From assembly GCA_016285245.1 (NCBI GenBank), contig JAEEQH010000001.1, positions 62,001 to 126,000 of the forward strand: a DNA stretch of 64,000 nucleotides. The letters are read 5' to 3'. The translations under genes and the position numbers were made by a program. The stretch is from Prevotella sp. GTDB taxonomy: Bacteria; Bacteroidota; Bacteroidia; Bacteroidales; Bacteroidaceae. Of this stretch, positions 8,235 to 16,532 are shown piece after piece; positions within the stretch are counted from its first letter, which is position 1, and each line of letters starts with the position of its first letter. The notes under the pieces are model-generated. The model had not been told where the DNA came from and did no database searches. It worked only from the letters and a program-made list of their open reading frames with translations.

Positions 8235-10178
8235 ATGAAACGAGTAATGATGATGGCAGCCTTGCTGCTGACCGCCGTCACGACGATGATGGCAGAGACG
8301 AGAACGGTGCCCTCGCATGATGGCGCCTTGGAACTGACATTCAGTGACGAGGGTGGTGTGGCCACCTATTGCGTTACCTACAACGGTGTGGAGGTGGTGG
8401 CTCCTTCGAGACTGGGTTTCGAGGCCGACTTCGGCGACTTCACCCAGGGGCTGACGATGGGACAGTACCAGATGCAGTTCCGCGACCAGGTGCTGATAGG
8501 GAAAGGCGGTAAGAAACAGAGCCTGGGCGGCGTGCGCTATACCGTGCCGTTCACCAACACCAAAGGCCAGAAGATGTCCGTCGTCTTCCACATGATGAGA
8601 AACAGTGTGTCCTTCCGCTACGAGATTCCCCGTCCCGGCGAGAATCCGAAGTGCGCCGTCATCCGCCGCGAGGTCAGCTCGTTCAACTTCCCCGACGGTA
8701 CGACGACGTTCCTCTGTCCGCAGATAGGTCCGATGACCGGCTGGGAGCGTACGAAGCCCAGCTATGAAGAAGACTACGAGGTGGACCAGCCGATGGCCAA
8801 GCGTTCGCGCTTCGGGCAGGGCTACACGTTCCCGTGTCTGTTCCATCAGGAGGGGGCTTGGATCTTGGTCTCCGAAGTGGGTGTCGACGGCAGTTACGTC
8901 GGCTCGCACTTGAGCGACTACTCGCCGGAGACGGGCTACACCATCGCCTTCCCGCAGGCTGGCGAGCACAACGGCAACGGTACACCCTACGCCGGTATCC
9001 CCCTGCCTTACACGACGCCGTGGCGCACCATTATCATCGGCAACTCGCTGAAACCCATCGTCGAGAACAAGGTCAGCATCGCCCTATTAAATAGTAAGTA
9101 CGCGCCCACGGAAGCTTCGCAGCAGATAAAGCCCGGCCGCTATACGTGGTCGTGGCTCGTGTGGCAGGACGAGTCCATCAACTACGACGACCAGGTGCAG
9201 TTCGTTGACCTCGCCGCCAACATGGGCTTCGAGTACTGTCTGGTGGACAACTGGTGGGACCAGCGCATAGGCCGCGACAAGATTGAGGAGCTGTCGAAGT
9301 ATGCACAGTCGAAGGGCGTTTCGCTGATGCTTTGGTACAACTCCAACGGTTACGAGAACGACGCCCCGCAGACACCGCGCGACTGTATGTCGACGGCCAT
9401 CGCCCGCGACAAGGAGATGGCGTGGCTGCAGAAGATTGGCGTAAAGGGTATCAAGGTCGACTTCTTCGGCGGCGACAAGCAGCCGACGATGCAGCTCTAC
9501 GAGGACATTCTCTACGATGCCAACCGCTACGGCCTCGGCGTCATCTTCCACGGCTGCACCATGCCCCGCGGCTGGGAAATCATGTACCCCAACTACATCG
9601 CCTCGGAGGCCGTCCTCGCCAGCGAGAATGTCTACTTCAGCGAGGGTCACGCCAAGAGCGAGGCCTTTGAGCTCTGCCTACACCCCTTCATCCGCAACGC
9701 CATGGGACCGATGGACTGGGGCGGCAGCATCATGAACAAGTTCCTCTCGCGCGACAACAAGAGCCGCCACCGCCGCTATACGACGGACATCTTCGAGATG
9801 GCGTCGGCCATCACCAACCAGACGCGCATCCAGTGTATCGCCATGCAGCCCAACAACCTCGGTGAGCTGCCGCTGTTCGAGCTCGACTTCCTGAAGAGCG
9901 TGCCCACGACGTGGAGCGACACCCGTCTGCTTGACGGCTATCCCGGCCGCTACGTGGTGTTGGCGCGACAGCACGATGGCGACTGGTATGTCGCCGGCCT
10001 GAATGCCGAGACGCAGCCCAAGACGTTGACGATCACCATGGAGGAGTGGGCTGGCAAGACCGTCAGCTACTATGTCGATGACCCGCAGTTGGGGCCGCAG
10101 CTCCGTCAGCTGAAGTTCGACAAGCGGGGTAGGGCGAAGGTCACGATACAGCCCAACGGTGGTATCATCCTGAAATAA
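8235..10178 (+). CDS. GH97 alpha-glycosidase (probably alpha-galactosidase), exported
   Basis: 647 residues from ATG 8235 (a TTG nine bases upstream is less likely). Signal peptide about 1-20, then the GH97 N-terminal beta-sandwich, a barrel with WSWLVWQDESINYDDQ and VDNWWDQRIGR, and a short C-terminal beta domain. The barrel motif VKVDFFGGDKQ carries Asp409 where retaining GH97 enzymes have their nucleophile; inverting SusB-type enzymes use Glu bases instead. By that rule it should be a retaining alpha-galactosidase acting on galacto-oligosaccharides in the periplasm. It lies 19 bases after tatC but is functionally unrelated; a strong terminator follows. Confidence 0.9.
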   Translation: MKRVMMMAALLLTAVTTMMAETRTVPSHDGALELTFSDEGGVATYCVTYNGVEVVAPSRLGFEADFGDFTQGLTMGQYQMQFRDQVLIGKGGKKQSLGGVRYTVPFTNTKGQKMSVVFHMMRNSVSFRYEIPRPGENPKCAVIRREVSSFNFPDGTTTFLCPQIGPMTGWERTKPSYEEDYEVDQPMAKRSRFGQGYTFPCLFHQEGAWILVSEVGVDGSYVGSHLSDYSPETGYTIAFPQAGEHNGNGTPYAGIPLPYTTPWRTIIIGNSLKPIVENKVSIALLNSKYAPTEASQQIKPGRYTWSWLVWQDESINYDDQVQFVDLAANMGFEYCLVDNWWDQRIGRDKIEELSKYAQSKGVSLMLWYNSNGYENDAPQTPRDCMSTAIARDKEMAWLQKIGVKGIKVDFFGGDKQPTMQLYEDILYDANRYGLGVIFHGCTMPRGWEIMYPNYIASEAVLASENVYFSEGHAKSEAFELCLHPFIRNAMGPMDWGGSIMNKFLSRDNKSRHRRYTTDIFEMASAITNQTRIQCIAMQPNNLGELPLFELDFLKSVPTTWSDTRLLDGYPGRYVVLARQHDGDWYVAGLNAETQPKTLTITMEEWAGKTVSYYVDDPQLGPQLRQLKFDKRGRAKVTIQPNGGIILK

Positions 10179-10184
10179 AAATAG

Positions 10185-10214
10185 GCCGAAAGCTTTGCGC
10201 TTTCGGCTTTTTTT
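10185..10214 (+). terminator. Intrinsic terminator of the tatAC-GH97 unit
   Basis: Perfect 9-bp stem GCCGAAAGC/GCTTTCGGC with 5-base loop TTTGC and seven T residues, starting 6 bases after the GH97 stop. Confidence 0.93.
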
Positions 10215-10224
10215 CGTACCTTTG
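10194..10224 (+). promoter_or_regulatory. Possible upstream promoter nested in the terminator
   Basis: TTTG (10194-10197, in the terminator loop), 19 bases, then TACCTTTG (10217-10224) fits the Bacteroidetes promoter pattern. A second copy of the pattern lies 90 bases downstream. Confidence 0.4.
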
Positions 10225-10256
10225 AGACTACGTCTCTTAGGTAGGCTGCATCTCGG

Positions 10257-10291
10257 AAATACAAAGAAAAACGCGTTTTTCTTTGGTATTT
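10257..10291. repeat. Near-perfect palindrome overlapping the thiamine promoter
   Basis: Arms AAATACAAAGAAAAACG and CGTTTTTCTTTGGTATTT are complementary except for one extra G. The right arm contains the -33 TTTGG of the promoter below. A related AAAGAAAAACGCG element is found at the pyrE promoter. Confidence 0.75.
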
Positions 10292-10313
10292 CGCTCAATT
10301 TGCACTACCTTTG
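10282..10313 (+). promoter_or_regulatory. Promoter of the thiamine-uptake operon
   Basis: TTTGG (10282-10286), 19-base spacer, TACCTTTG (10306-10313): a canonical Bacteroidetes promoter, placing the transcript start a few bases before the riboswitch. Confidence 0.75.
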
Positions 10314-10325
10314 CAGCCGCAATTC

Positions 10326-10420
10326 AAGGGGTGCTAGCTGTTGCTGGCTGAGATGATACCCTCTAAACCTGATTCGGATAATGCCGACGTAGGGATGGAT
10401 AGTAGAACGGATAACCCCTT
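10326..10420 (+). ncRNA. TPP riboswitch (THI element)
   Basis: Contains the conserved blocks GGGGTGC, GCTGAGATGATACCCT, AACCTGAT, GGATAATGCC and GTAGGGA in the right order. Helix P1 is a perfect 7-bp pairing AAGGGGT (10326-10332) with ACCCCTT (10414-10420), followed by T residues. The element binds thiamine pyrophosphate and in this position should repress the downstream thiamine uptake genes when the cofactor is plentiful. Confidence 0.95.
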
Positions 10421-10466
10421 TTTTATAGTTTACAGTTTATAGTTTAAAGTTTAAAGTAAAAGGGAA

Positions 10467-12854
10467 ATGAGAAAGATTGTTTTGATGGTGCTGGCGGGCA
10501 TGGCTGCCGTCGGCGTGAGTGCCCAGCAGAAGTGGCACTACGATTCCACGAAAGTTGAGCGACTCAGCGAGGTGGTGGTCAGCGGCGTGCGTGTCCAGAA
10601 GGATGCACCCTATGCCGTGAGCAACCTGAAACGCCAAGAGCTGGCGCAGTTTGCCACCAGCGGCCAGGAGATGCCGCTGCTCTTCAGCCGTACGCCGGGC
10701 GTCCTGGCATGGAGCGAGAACGGTGTGGGCACCGGTACGACGTATATGCGTATCCGCGGTGCCGGCGACTCGCGCATCAACATCACCCTCGACGGCGTGC
10801 CCCTGAACTCGCCCGAGGACCAATGCGTGTTCTGGGCCAACATGAACGGCTACGCCGCCATGCTCGGCTCGGCACAGATACAGCGTGGTGTGGGCACGTC
10901 GACCAATGGTGACGGTGCCTTCGGCGGTACGGTGTCGCTGAACATGAAGACGCCGTCGCTGACACCCCTCTACGAGGTGACGGCCTCCGTCGGCTCCTAC
11001 AACACCACCAACTACCGGGTGGCCTTGTCGCTGGGAGCCTTCCGTCTGGGCGTCGGTCAGCTGGTCATCGACGGTGCCTATCAGGAGACGCAGACCGATG
11101 GCTTCATCCATGGCACCGACGGCCGCTCGGGGTCGTACTACGGCGGTGCGATGTGGATGAAGGACAAGCTGCGCATCAGCTATAAGAACGTCGGCAACTG
11201 GGAGAAGACGGGCCAGGCGTGGAACGGTGTCACCGCCGGCAATGGCGACTACTCGCTGATGGACGGCTGCTACGACGACGGTTCGTGGGGCTACCAGACG
11301 GCCACGGGCATCAAAACCTACAAGGATCTGTATAACGTGGGGCTGGGACGCTACAACTCGCTCTACGAACGGCTGCAGACGGGCGACGACGGCCTCTTCG
11401 TCCGCGATGCCGCCGGCAACTATCAGACCGAGCGCTACCAGATGAGCGACGGCACGTACTGGAGCCGCACCACCGACAACTTCTGGCAGAACCACAATCT
11501 GCTGAATGTCGTCGGCGAGCTGTCGGATCAGTGGACCGTCAGCGCTACGCTCCACTACACCCACGGCCACGGCTACTACGATGAGTTCCGGCCGCAGAAC
11601 AAGCCGAAGAAGTTCGGCATCAACTATACCAGCGTGAAGAAGACCGACTTTGTGCGTAAGAAGGGTCTGACTCAGGACGTGGCAGGCATCGTGGCCCACG
11701 CCGACTATACGGACAGCCGCTGGAACATGATTGCCGGCGTGTCGGCACAGCGTTTCTGGGGCGACCACTACGGCTACCTCACCTATGCTGCCGACGCCTC
11801 GCTGGCTGAGCGTATCGGTAAGGCCTACAAGTACTACGACTCCGACGCCGCCAAGACCGATGCCAGCGCCTTCGTCAAGGCTGCCTACAAGCTGACGGAC
11901 AGCTGGCAGGTGTTCGGCGACGTGCAGTACCGCCATGTGGGCTACAAGACCACCGGCATCAACGACCGCTTCTACAGCGTCGACGGCAGCTGGGCCAACC
12001 AGCCGCTGGACGTCGACGAGAAGTACGACTTCTTGAACCCCAAGGCCGGCATCAGCTGGAGCCAGGGGCCCCACCACGCCTATGCCTCGGTGGCCATGAG
12101 CCATCGTGAGCCCGAGCGAAACAACTTCACCGACAACTACAAGTACCCCTTCCCGAAGGCCGAGAGTTTGCTGGACTACGAGGTGGGTTACAACTTCGCC
12201 ACACGTCGTGTGCGCCTGGGCGCGAACCTCTATTATATGGACTATACCGACCAGTTCGTGCAGACGGGCGAGCTGAGCGAGATCGGTGAGGCGCTGACAA
12301 CGAACATCAAGGACTCCTACCGCATAGGCGTCGAGCTGACGGCGGCATGGGACGTCTGCAGCCTGCTGACCGTGGAGGCTAACGCCGCCCTGAGCCAGAA
12401 CAAGCTGAAGGACTTCACCGAGATGGCTTCCGTCAACTGGGAGGAGTCGTTCCGCGCCATTCACTACGATGACGCCACGCTGGCCTTCTCGCCGTCGGCC
12501 ATCCTCAACGGCTTCGTCGACTTCCACTGGCGCGATGTAAAGGCGACGTGGCATACGGGTTACGTCTCGCGACAGTATTTGGACAACACAGGCAACAAGG
12601 ACCGCTCGCTGCCCGCCTATACGTCGTCGGATTTCAACGTGAACTATAGCTTCCGGGTGCCGTACCTGAAGATGGACGGTACTGTCGGCTTCCGCGTGAA
12701 CAACGTCTTCGACGCCCACTATGCCGCTAGCGGCTGGGTGTACTCCAGCATCCTCGAGGACTACGGTCACCCCAATGAGAACCGCTACTACCAGATAGGC
12801 TTCATCCCCATGGCGGGACGCACCTTCATGGGCTCGGTGACTATGCGATTTTGA
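10467..12854 (+). CDS. TonB-dependent receptor, thiamine uptake
   Basis: 795 residues. Signal peptide MRKIVLMVLAGMAAVGVSAQ, then a plug domain (LSEVVVSGVRVQKDAPYAVS, RIRGAGDSRINITLDGVPLN, GTVSLNMKTPS) and a 22-strand-type barrel ending in an aromatic-containing strand (TFMGSVTMRF). There is no N-terminal CarboxypepD-like extension, so it is not a SusC-type receptor. The TPP riboswitch directly upstream and the PnuT gene 3 bases downstream assign it to TonB-driven import of thiamine or a precursor across the outer membrane. The substrate is inferred from context. Confidence 0.9.
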   Translation: MRKIVLMVLAGMAAVGVSAQQKWHYDSTKVERLSEVVVSGVRVQKDAPYAVSNLKRQELAQFATSGQEMPLLFSRTPGVLAWSENGVGTGTTYMRIRGAGDSRINITLDGVPLNSPEDQCVFWANMNGYAAMLGSAQIQRGVGTSTNGDGAFGGTVSLNMKTPSLTPLYEVTASVGSYNTTNYRVALSLGAFRLGVGQLVIDGAYQETQTDGFIHGTDGRSGSYYGGAMWMKDKLRISYKNVGNWEKTGQAWNGVTAGNGDYSLMDGCYDDGSWGYQTATGIKTYKDLYNVGLGRYNSLYERLQTGDDGLFVRDAAGNYQTERYQMSDGTYWSRTTDNFWQNHNLLNVVGELSDQWTVSATLHYTHGHGYYDEFRPQNKPKKFGINYTSVKKTDFVRKKGLTQDVAGIVAHADYTDSRWNMIAGVSAQRFWGDHYGYLTYAADASLAERIGKAYKYYDSDAAKTDASAFVKAAYKLTDSWQVFGDVQYRHVGYKTTGINDRFYSVDGSWANQPLDVDEKYDFLNPKAGISWSQGPHHAYASVAMSHREPERNNFTDNYKYPFPKAESLLDYEVGYNFATRRVRLGANLYYMDYTDQFVQTGELSEIGEALTTNIKDSYRIGVELTAAWDVCSLLTVEANAALSQNKLKDFTEMASVNWEESFRAIHYDDATLAFSPSAILNGFVDFHWRDVKATWHTGYVSRQYLDNTGNKDRSLPAYTSSDFNVNYSFRVPYLKMDGTVGFRVNNVFDAHYAASGWVYSSILEDYGHPNENRYYQIGFIPMAGRTFMGSVTMRF

Positions 12855-12857
12855 AGA

Positions 12858-13457
12858 ATGATGGATTTGAACTGGCTTGACCTCTTTACCACGGTACTCG
12901 GACTGATTTACATCTGGCTCGAGTACCGTGCTCATATCGCCCTCTGGTTCATCGGCATCGTCATGCCGGCATTGGACGTGGTGCTCTACTGGCAGCACGG
13001 ACTCTACGGCGATGCCGGCATGGCGTGCTACTATACCCTCGCCGCCTTCTACGGATTCTATATCTGGAAGTTCAAGAAGACGCGGAAGCTGAAGCAGTCG
13101 CTGCCCATCATCCATATGCCGCGCCGCCAGTACCTGCCCGCCGCGGTGTGCTTCTTCCTCGCCTGGGGTGCCACCTATTACGTCCTCGTCACGTGGACCA
13201 ACTCCACCGTTCCCGTCCTCGACTCGTTCACCAACGCCCTGTCCATCATCGGTATGTGGGCGCTGGCACGTAAGTATCTCGAACAGTGGCTCTTCTGGAT
13301 GGTCGTCGACATCGTCTGCTGCGGACTCTATATCCATAAGGACATCCCCTTCAAGGCCGGGCTCTACGGACTCTATGTCGTCATCGCCATCTTCGGCTAC
13401 CTCCGCTGGCGCCGCCTAACGAAAGAAGTCAAAAATCAAAATTCTCCACTTCTTTAA
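12858..13457 (+). CDS. pnuT: PnuC-family thiamine transporter (PnuT)
   Basis: 199 residues with about seven transmembrane helices. Shows the PnuC-family aromatic pattern: ALWFIGIVMPALDVVLYW, YYTLAAFYGFYIWKF, ALARKYLEQWLFWMVVDIVC, and YGLYVVIAIFGYLRW near the end. PnuC proteins are inner-membrane facilitators that trap the vitamin by phosphorylation in the cytoplasm. Because it lies 3 bases after a riboswitch-controlled receptor, thiamine rather than nicotinamide riboside is the likely substrate. Alternative: nicotinamide riboside transport with coincidental placement, which the TPP riboswitch argues against. Confidence 0.9.
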   Translation: MMDLNWLDLFTTVLGLIYIWLEYRAHIALWFIGIVMPALDVVLYWQHGLYGDAGMACYYTLAAFYGFYIWKFKKTRKLKQSLPIIHMPRRQYLPAAVCFFLAWGATYYVLVTWTNSTVPVLDSFTNALSIIGMWALARKYLEQWLFWMVVDIVCCGLYIHKDIPFKAGLYGLYVVIAIFGYLRWRRLTKEVKNQNSPLL

Positions 13458-13485
13458 CTTCTTCAATTCTTCAATTTTCAATTCT

Positions 13486-14175
13486 ATGCTCTTCCGCCGT
13501 CTGCTTGACTTCATCTCACCGCGCTGCTGCGTCGTCTGTGGCCGGCGGCTGGCACCCGACACCGAGGTGCTCTGTTCCTCGTGTCAGCTTCGGCTGCCGC
13601 GAACGAACTTCCACCTGTCACCGCTCGACAACCCCATGGCGCGCCTCTTCTGGGCCATCATCCCTGTCGAGCGCGTCGCGGCGTTCATCTACTACTCGCC
13701 GGGCTCGGAGGTGGCGAAGGCGGTTTACGACCTGAAGTACCACGACCGTCCCGACATTGGCGAGACCTTGGGGCGCATGATGGCCGCCGAGCTGTTGCCG
13801 TCGGGCTTCTTCGACGGTATCGACCGTCTCGTGCCCCTGCCGCTGGCCCCGAAACGCGAGCGACAGCGCGGCTACAACCAGAGCCGCCAGCTGGCTGTTG
13901 GTGTCAGCGAGGTGACGGGACTGCCCGTCAGCGACGACATCGTCTGCCGCACCGTCTTCAGCGGCAGCCAGACACAGCTCTCGCGACGTGACCGTCAGGC
14001 GAATGTCGCCAACGTCTTCCAGCTGCGCGACGATGCCAATCTCCGTGGCCGCCACGTGCTGCTCATCGACGACGTCGTCACCACCGGCGCCACCGTTACC
14101 GCCTGTGCCCGCGAGCTGCTGAAGGTCGACGGTGTCCGCATCTCCGTCCTCTCCTTCGGCTTCACGAAGGATTAG
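13486..14175 (+). CDS. comF: ComF-family phosphoribosyltransferase-like protein
   Basis: 229 residues. A zinc-binding motif near the N-terminus (CCVVCGRR...LCSSC) precedes a type I phosphoribosyltransferase fold with LVPLPLAPKRERQRGYNQS and the PRPP loop LLIDDVVTTGATV (about 192-204). ComF proteins act in DNA uptake in competent bacteria; in Bacteroidetes the role is less clear. The gene follows pnuT by 28 bases of repetitive T/A-rich leader and may be co-transcribed. Length and both motifs are normal for the family. Confidence 0.92.
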   Translation: MLFRRLLDFISPRCCVVCGRRLAPDTEVLCSSCQLRLPRTNFHLSPLDNPMARLFWAIIPVERVAAFIYYSPGSEVAKAVYDLKYHDRPDIGETLGRMMAAELLPSGFFDGIDRLVPLPLAPKRERQRGYNQSRQLAVGVSEVTGLPVSDDIVCRTVFSGSQTQLSRRDRQANVANVFQLRDDANLRGRHVLLIDDVVTTGATVTACARELLKVDGVRISVLSFGFTKD

Positions 14176-14601
14176 TTGGTCCCGGGAGTCCGCGGGTTAG
14201 GTGCAGGATAAATGCACATCCCACACCTAAACCGCCTCTCTTTTGGGCGTTTAGCGGCTTTCAGCATATGCGCGCGCGAGGCTCGTGGAAACGCGCTCGG
14301 CTTTGCCGCTTTGCATGCAAAGAATTTAACTAATTATAATTTATGCGGTAGAGAATTAAAATTAGAATAATTTGTGGTCAAAATTAAGATCAATTAGGAT
14401 AATTCGTTTCTAGAAATAAATTATTATTCATATTCGTTTCTAAAGAAGTCGGAGTGTATAAATATTCATTTTGAAATTTGTATTTGGGAAAATAAGGCCA
14501 ATTGGGATAATTCTTTTCTAAAATGTACCAACAAAATTGGTGTTCATGACCTTTAGCTCTGTAAAGGTGACCTTTAGCCGCGAAAGGATGACCTTTATAA
14601 A
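14176..14601. other. Gene-free AT-rich spacer with degenerate direct repeats
   Basis: Convergent gap between comF and the acid phosphatase. Near its start CCGC...GCGG around 14232-14265 may form a weak terminator for comF. From about 14340 the base composition drops sharply. Two diverged copies can be aligned: 14380-14419 (AAGATCAATTAGGATAATTC then GTTTCTAGAAAT) and 14490-14524 (AAGGCCAATTGGGATAATTC then TTTTCTAAAAT). From 14545 the words ATGACCTTTAGC and GTGACCTTTAGC occur repeatedly. No coding potential seen. Confidence 0.7.
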
Positions 14602-14641
14602 CGATAAGGTGACCTTTAGCGGGCTAAAGGTCACCTTATCG
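14602..14641. repeat. Perfect 19-bp inverted repeat, 2-base centre
   Basis: Arm CGATAAGGTGACCTTTAGC (14602-14620), GG, then its exact complement (14623-14641). Further partial copies of the word GTGACCTTTAGC lie just upstream at about 14547, 14567 and 14588. There is no T-tract, so it is not a standard terminator, although it lies between convergent genes. Confidence 0.92.
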
Positions 14642-14715
14642 TGCATAAATATGTGTATAAAAATGTATTCTTGTGCGATGTGTATTTTGTTCTGCCAAGT
14701 GTAATGGGGAAGCCG

Positions 14716-15591
14716 TTAATGTCCCATGACCTGCTTCACGGCGCTGCCCGATGCCGGGCGGCTGATGACGATGCCGTGCGACTGCTCCGTGGCGGGGGTA
14801 CCGTCGAGACGGTAGATGCGGGCGGCGGGCACCGTCGACGGCGTGGTGGCAGGTGCCCGGACGCCGTCCGTCTCTCCCTTCAGGCGCTGCAGCTCCTCGC
14901 GTGCGGCAGCCATATCGGCTAGGAACGCGGGACTGGTATGCAGACGGGCAAAGACACCGGCGGCCATCAGGCGCGAGGCGTCGACATCGCTCTGCCAGTG
15001 GTAACCGGCAATGACGCGGCTCTGGCCCCACTCATAGCCCAGCTTCAGGAGCGAGTCCTGACGCTCGGGGTTCAGCTCGCTGAGCACCAGTGCCAGTCCC
15101 CAGCCGCGGATGGTGTGGCCGGAGGGGTAGGAGCCGGTGTTACGCTCGCGCTCCTCGTCCCAGGGAATGGCCGTCTGCTCGCCGAAGCGGACGTAGGGAC
15201 GCAGACGGCGGTAGGTGTCCTTGGGCTTGGCCACGGAGAGGCGGAAGGTGGGTATGGAGCGCGACACGAGCTTGAAGATGGCCGGTGTGGCCTCCTCGGA
15301 GATGGTCATGCCGAAGGGTACGCTGAAGAACTCGGCCATCTCGGCTGCCGATGTCACGACGTGGGCCACCGCCTGCCGGCCGCGCTCGGTGTCGCGAATG
15401 CTCTTGCCCCACATGTACTGCATGATGTCGTGGGCAAACAGCGCCCCGATGGTGTCGGGTGGGGCGGGGAGCCAGGCTACGCCGTCGGGGAGGTCCTTCT
15501 CCTCGAAGTACAGTTCAACGGTCTGTTCCTGGGCGGACAGCTGTATGAGGGCTGCCAATACAGCGAATGCTGTCAAGAGTGTTCTTCTCAT
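14716..15591 (-). CDS. Class A acid phosphatase (PAP2 superfamily), exported
   Basis: 291 residues with signal peptide MRRTLLTAFAVLAALIQLSA. The full class A motif is present: K124-x6-R131P132, PSGH at 156-159, and SRx5Hx3D (Ser191, Arg192, His198, Asp202). These are soluble periplasmic phosphomonoesterases of the PhoN type. After the catalytic domain there is a low-complexity linker (about 240-258) and a tail IYRLDGTPATEQSHGIVISR that resembles the C-terminal tails of the giant surface proteins in this window. A minus-strand promoter lies 27 bases upstream. Single-gene unit. Confidence 0.88.
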   Translation of the reverse strand: MRRTLLTAFAVLAALIQLSAQEQTVELYFEEKDLPDGVAWLPAPPDTIGALFAHDIMQYMWGKSIRDTERGRQAVAHVVTSAAEMAEFFSVPFGMTISEEATPAIFKLVSRSIPTFRLSVAKPKDTYRRLRPYVRFGEQTAIPWDEERERNTGSYPSGHTIRGWGLALVLSELNPERQDSLLKLGYEWGQSRVIAGYHWQSDVDASRLMAAGVFARLHTSPAFLADMAAAREELQRLKGETDGVRAPATTPSTVPAARIYRLDGTPATEQSHGIVISRPASGSAVKQVMGH

Positions 15592-15617
15592 ATCTCTCAG
15601 AGTTTTTAATTTGCCTG

Positions 15618-15625
15618 CAAAGTTA
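15618..15625 (-). promoter_or_regulatory. -7 box of the acid phosphatase gene
   Basis: Minus strand TAACTTTG followed by CAGGC, 27 bases before the ATG at 15591. Confidence 0.55.
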
Positions 15626-15701
15626 CGAAAAGTTTTTGTAATATCATCATGCCAACAGCAATTTCTTCACTATTCGTTTTGCTCTTACTCCTTTCCTCTT
15701 A

Positions 15702-16532
15702 TTACTCCTTGAACACAATCATGTCAGCCAACTTCAGGAAGTAATCGTTCGACCAGACTTCAATATCACGTTGGTCGAAGATGAAGCCTCTGACATCCTG
15801 CTTCACTGCTTCCATATCGGTTGTTGAAAACTTCTCGTGCAACATCTCCATAAAACGCTCCTTTGTGATGTTCTCATCGTTGAAATCATGGATGCGCTTT
15901 TGCAGATGCTCAAAATTCAGCGGTACACTATTGGCTACATACCATTGGAAGTCGTACCAGTCGCGCCCCTTCACTCTGGTTTTCCAGTTACGATAGAGCA
16001 AGGCGTGCATTTTGCCAGCATATAGGTCTGGAAGAGCTACACAGCGCACCACAAAGGGATAGGGGCGAGATAAAGGCAAGTCTTCCGTCTCGAACCCCAA
16101 TGGTGGATCAGTATCCATTTCTATTTTTACCTTGACAGTCTTTTTGGTCTGGAACTTGATGTCAAAAACCTCCGTGTTCTCCTTGAACCCTGCTTTATAG
16201 CCGCCCCTTCTCAAGGGGCTCAAAATATCCTTCTTCTGAATAACCACCTCGTGTCCTGCCAGATGAAATTCCTCAATGATGTAGGAAAAGAAATCTTCCA
16301 AATGGACATCGCTGTTTTTCTCTCTGAGTGTAAAGTCCATATCCTCGGAGTAACGAGGCAACCGATGGAAGAGTCTCAGGCATGTTCCTCCATAAAAGGC
16401 CGCATGCTTGAAGAACCCTCCACGACTGAGTCCCGCAAGAGCTATCTTCTGCATTACCTCCTGTTCAACATTGGGCGTGGAGGTGCTTGCTTGCTGCTGA
16501 TATTCAGCAACCATCTGATCATATATATTCAT
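15702..16532 (-). CDS. AbiEii-type nucleotidyltransferase toxin
   Basis: 276 residues. Has the AbiEii/AbiGii nucleotidyltransferase core: KIALAGLSRGGFFKHAAFYG then GGTCLRLFH (Gly48-Gly49-Thr50) and RYSEDMDFTL with the paired Asp64/Asp66, followed by the helical part containing YAGKMHALLYRNWKTRVKGRD. Such proteins are the toxin of AbiE type IV toxin-antitoxin systems, which can abort phage infection; related toxins add nucleotides to tRNA. It overlaps the upstream gene by four bases (ATGA). Catalytic residues look intact. Confidence 0.88.
   Translation of the reverse strand: MNIYDQMVAEYQQQASTSTPNVEQEVMQKIALAGLSRGGFFKHAAFYGGTCLRLFHRLPRYSEDMDFTLREKNSDVHLEDFFSYIIEEFHLAGHEVVIQKKDILSPLRRGGYKAGFKENTEVFDIKFQTKKTVKVKIEMDTDPPLGFETEDLPLSRPYPFVVRCVALPDLYAGKMHALLYRNWKTRVKGRDWYDFQWYVANSVPLNFEHLQKRIHDFNDENITKERFMEMLHEKFSTTDMEAVKQDVRGFIFDQRDIEVWSNDYFLKLADMIVFKE

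Noticed and set aside
10437..13337. 966-residue ORF antisense to the thiamine receptor and pnuT
   Set aside because: It is a shadow of GC-rich codon use; the sense genes have clear domains, signal peptide and riboswitch, while the antisense product is a low-complexity Val/Arg/His-rich sequence.
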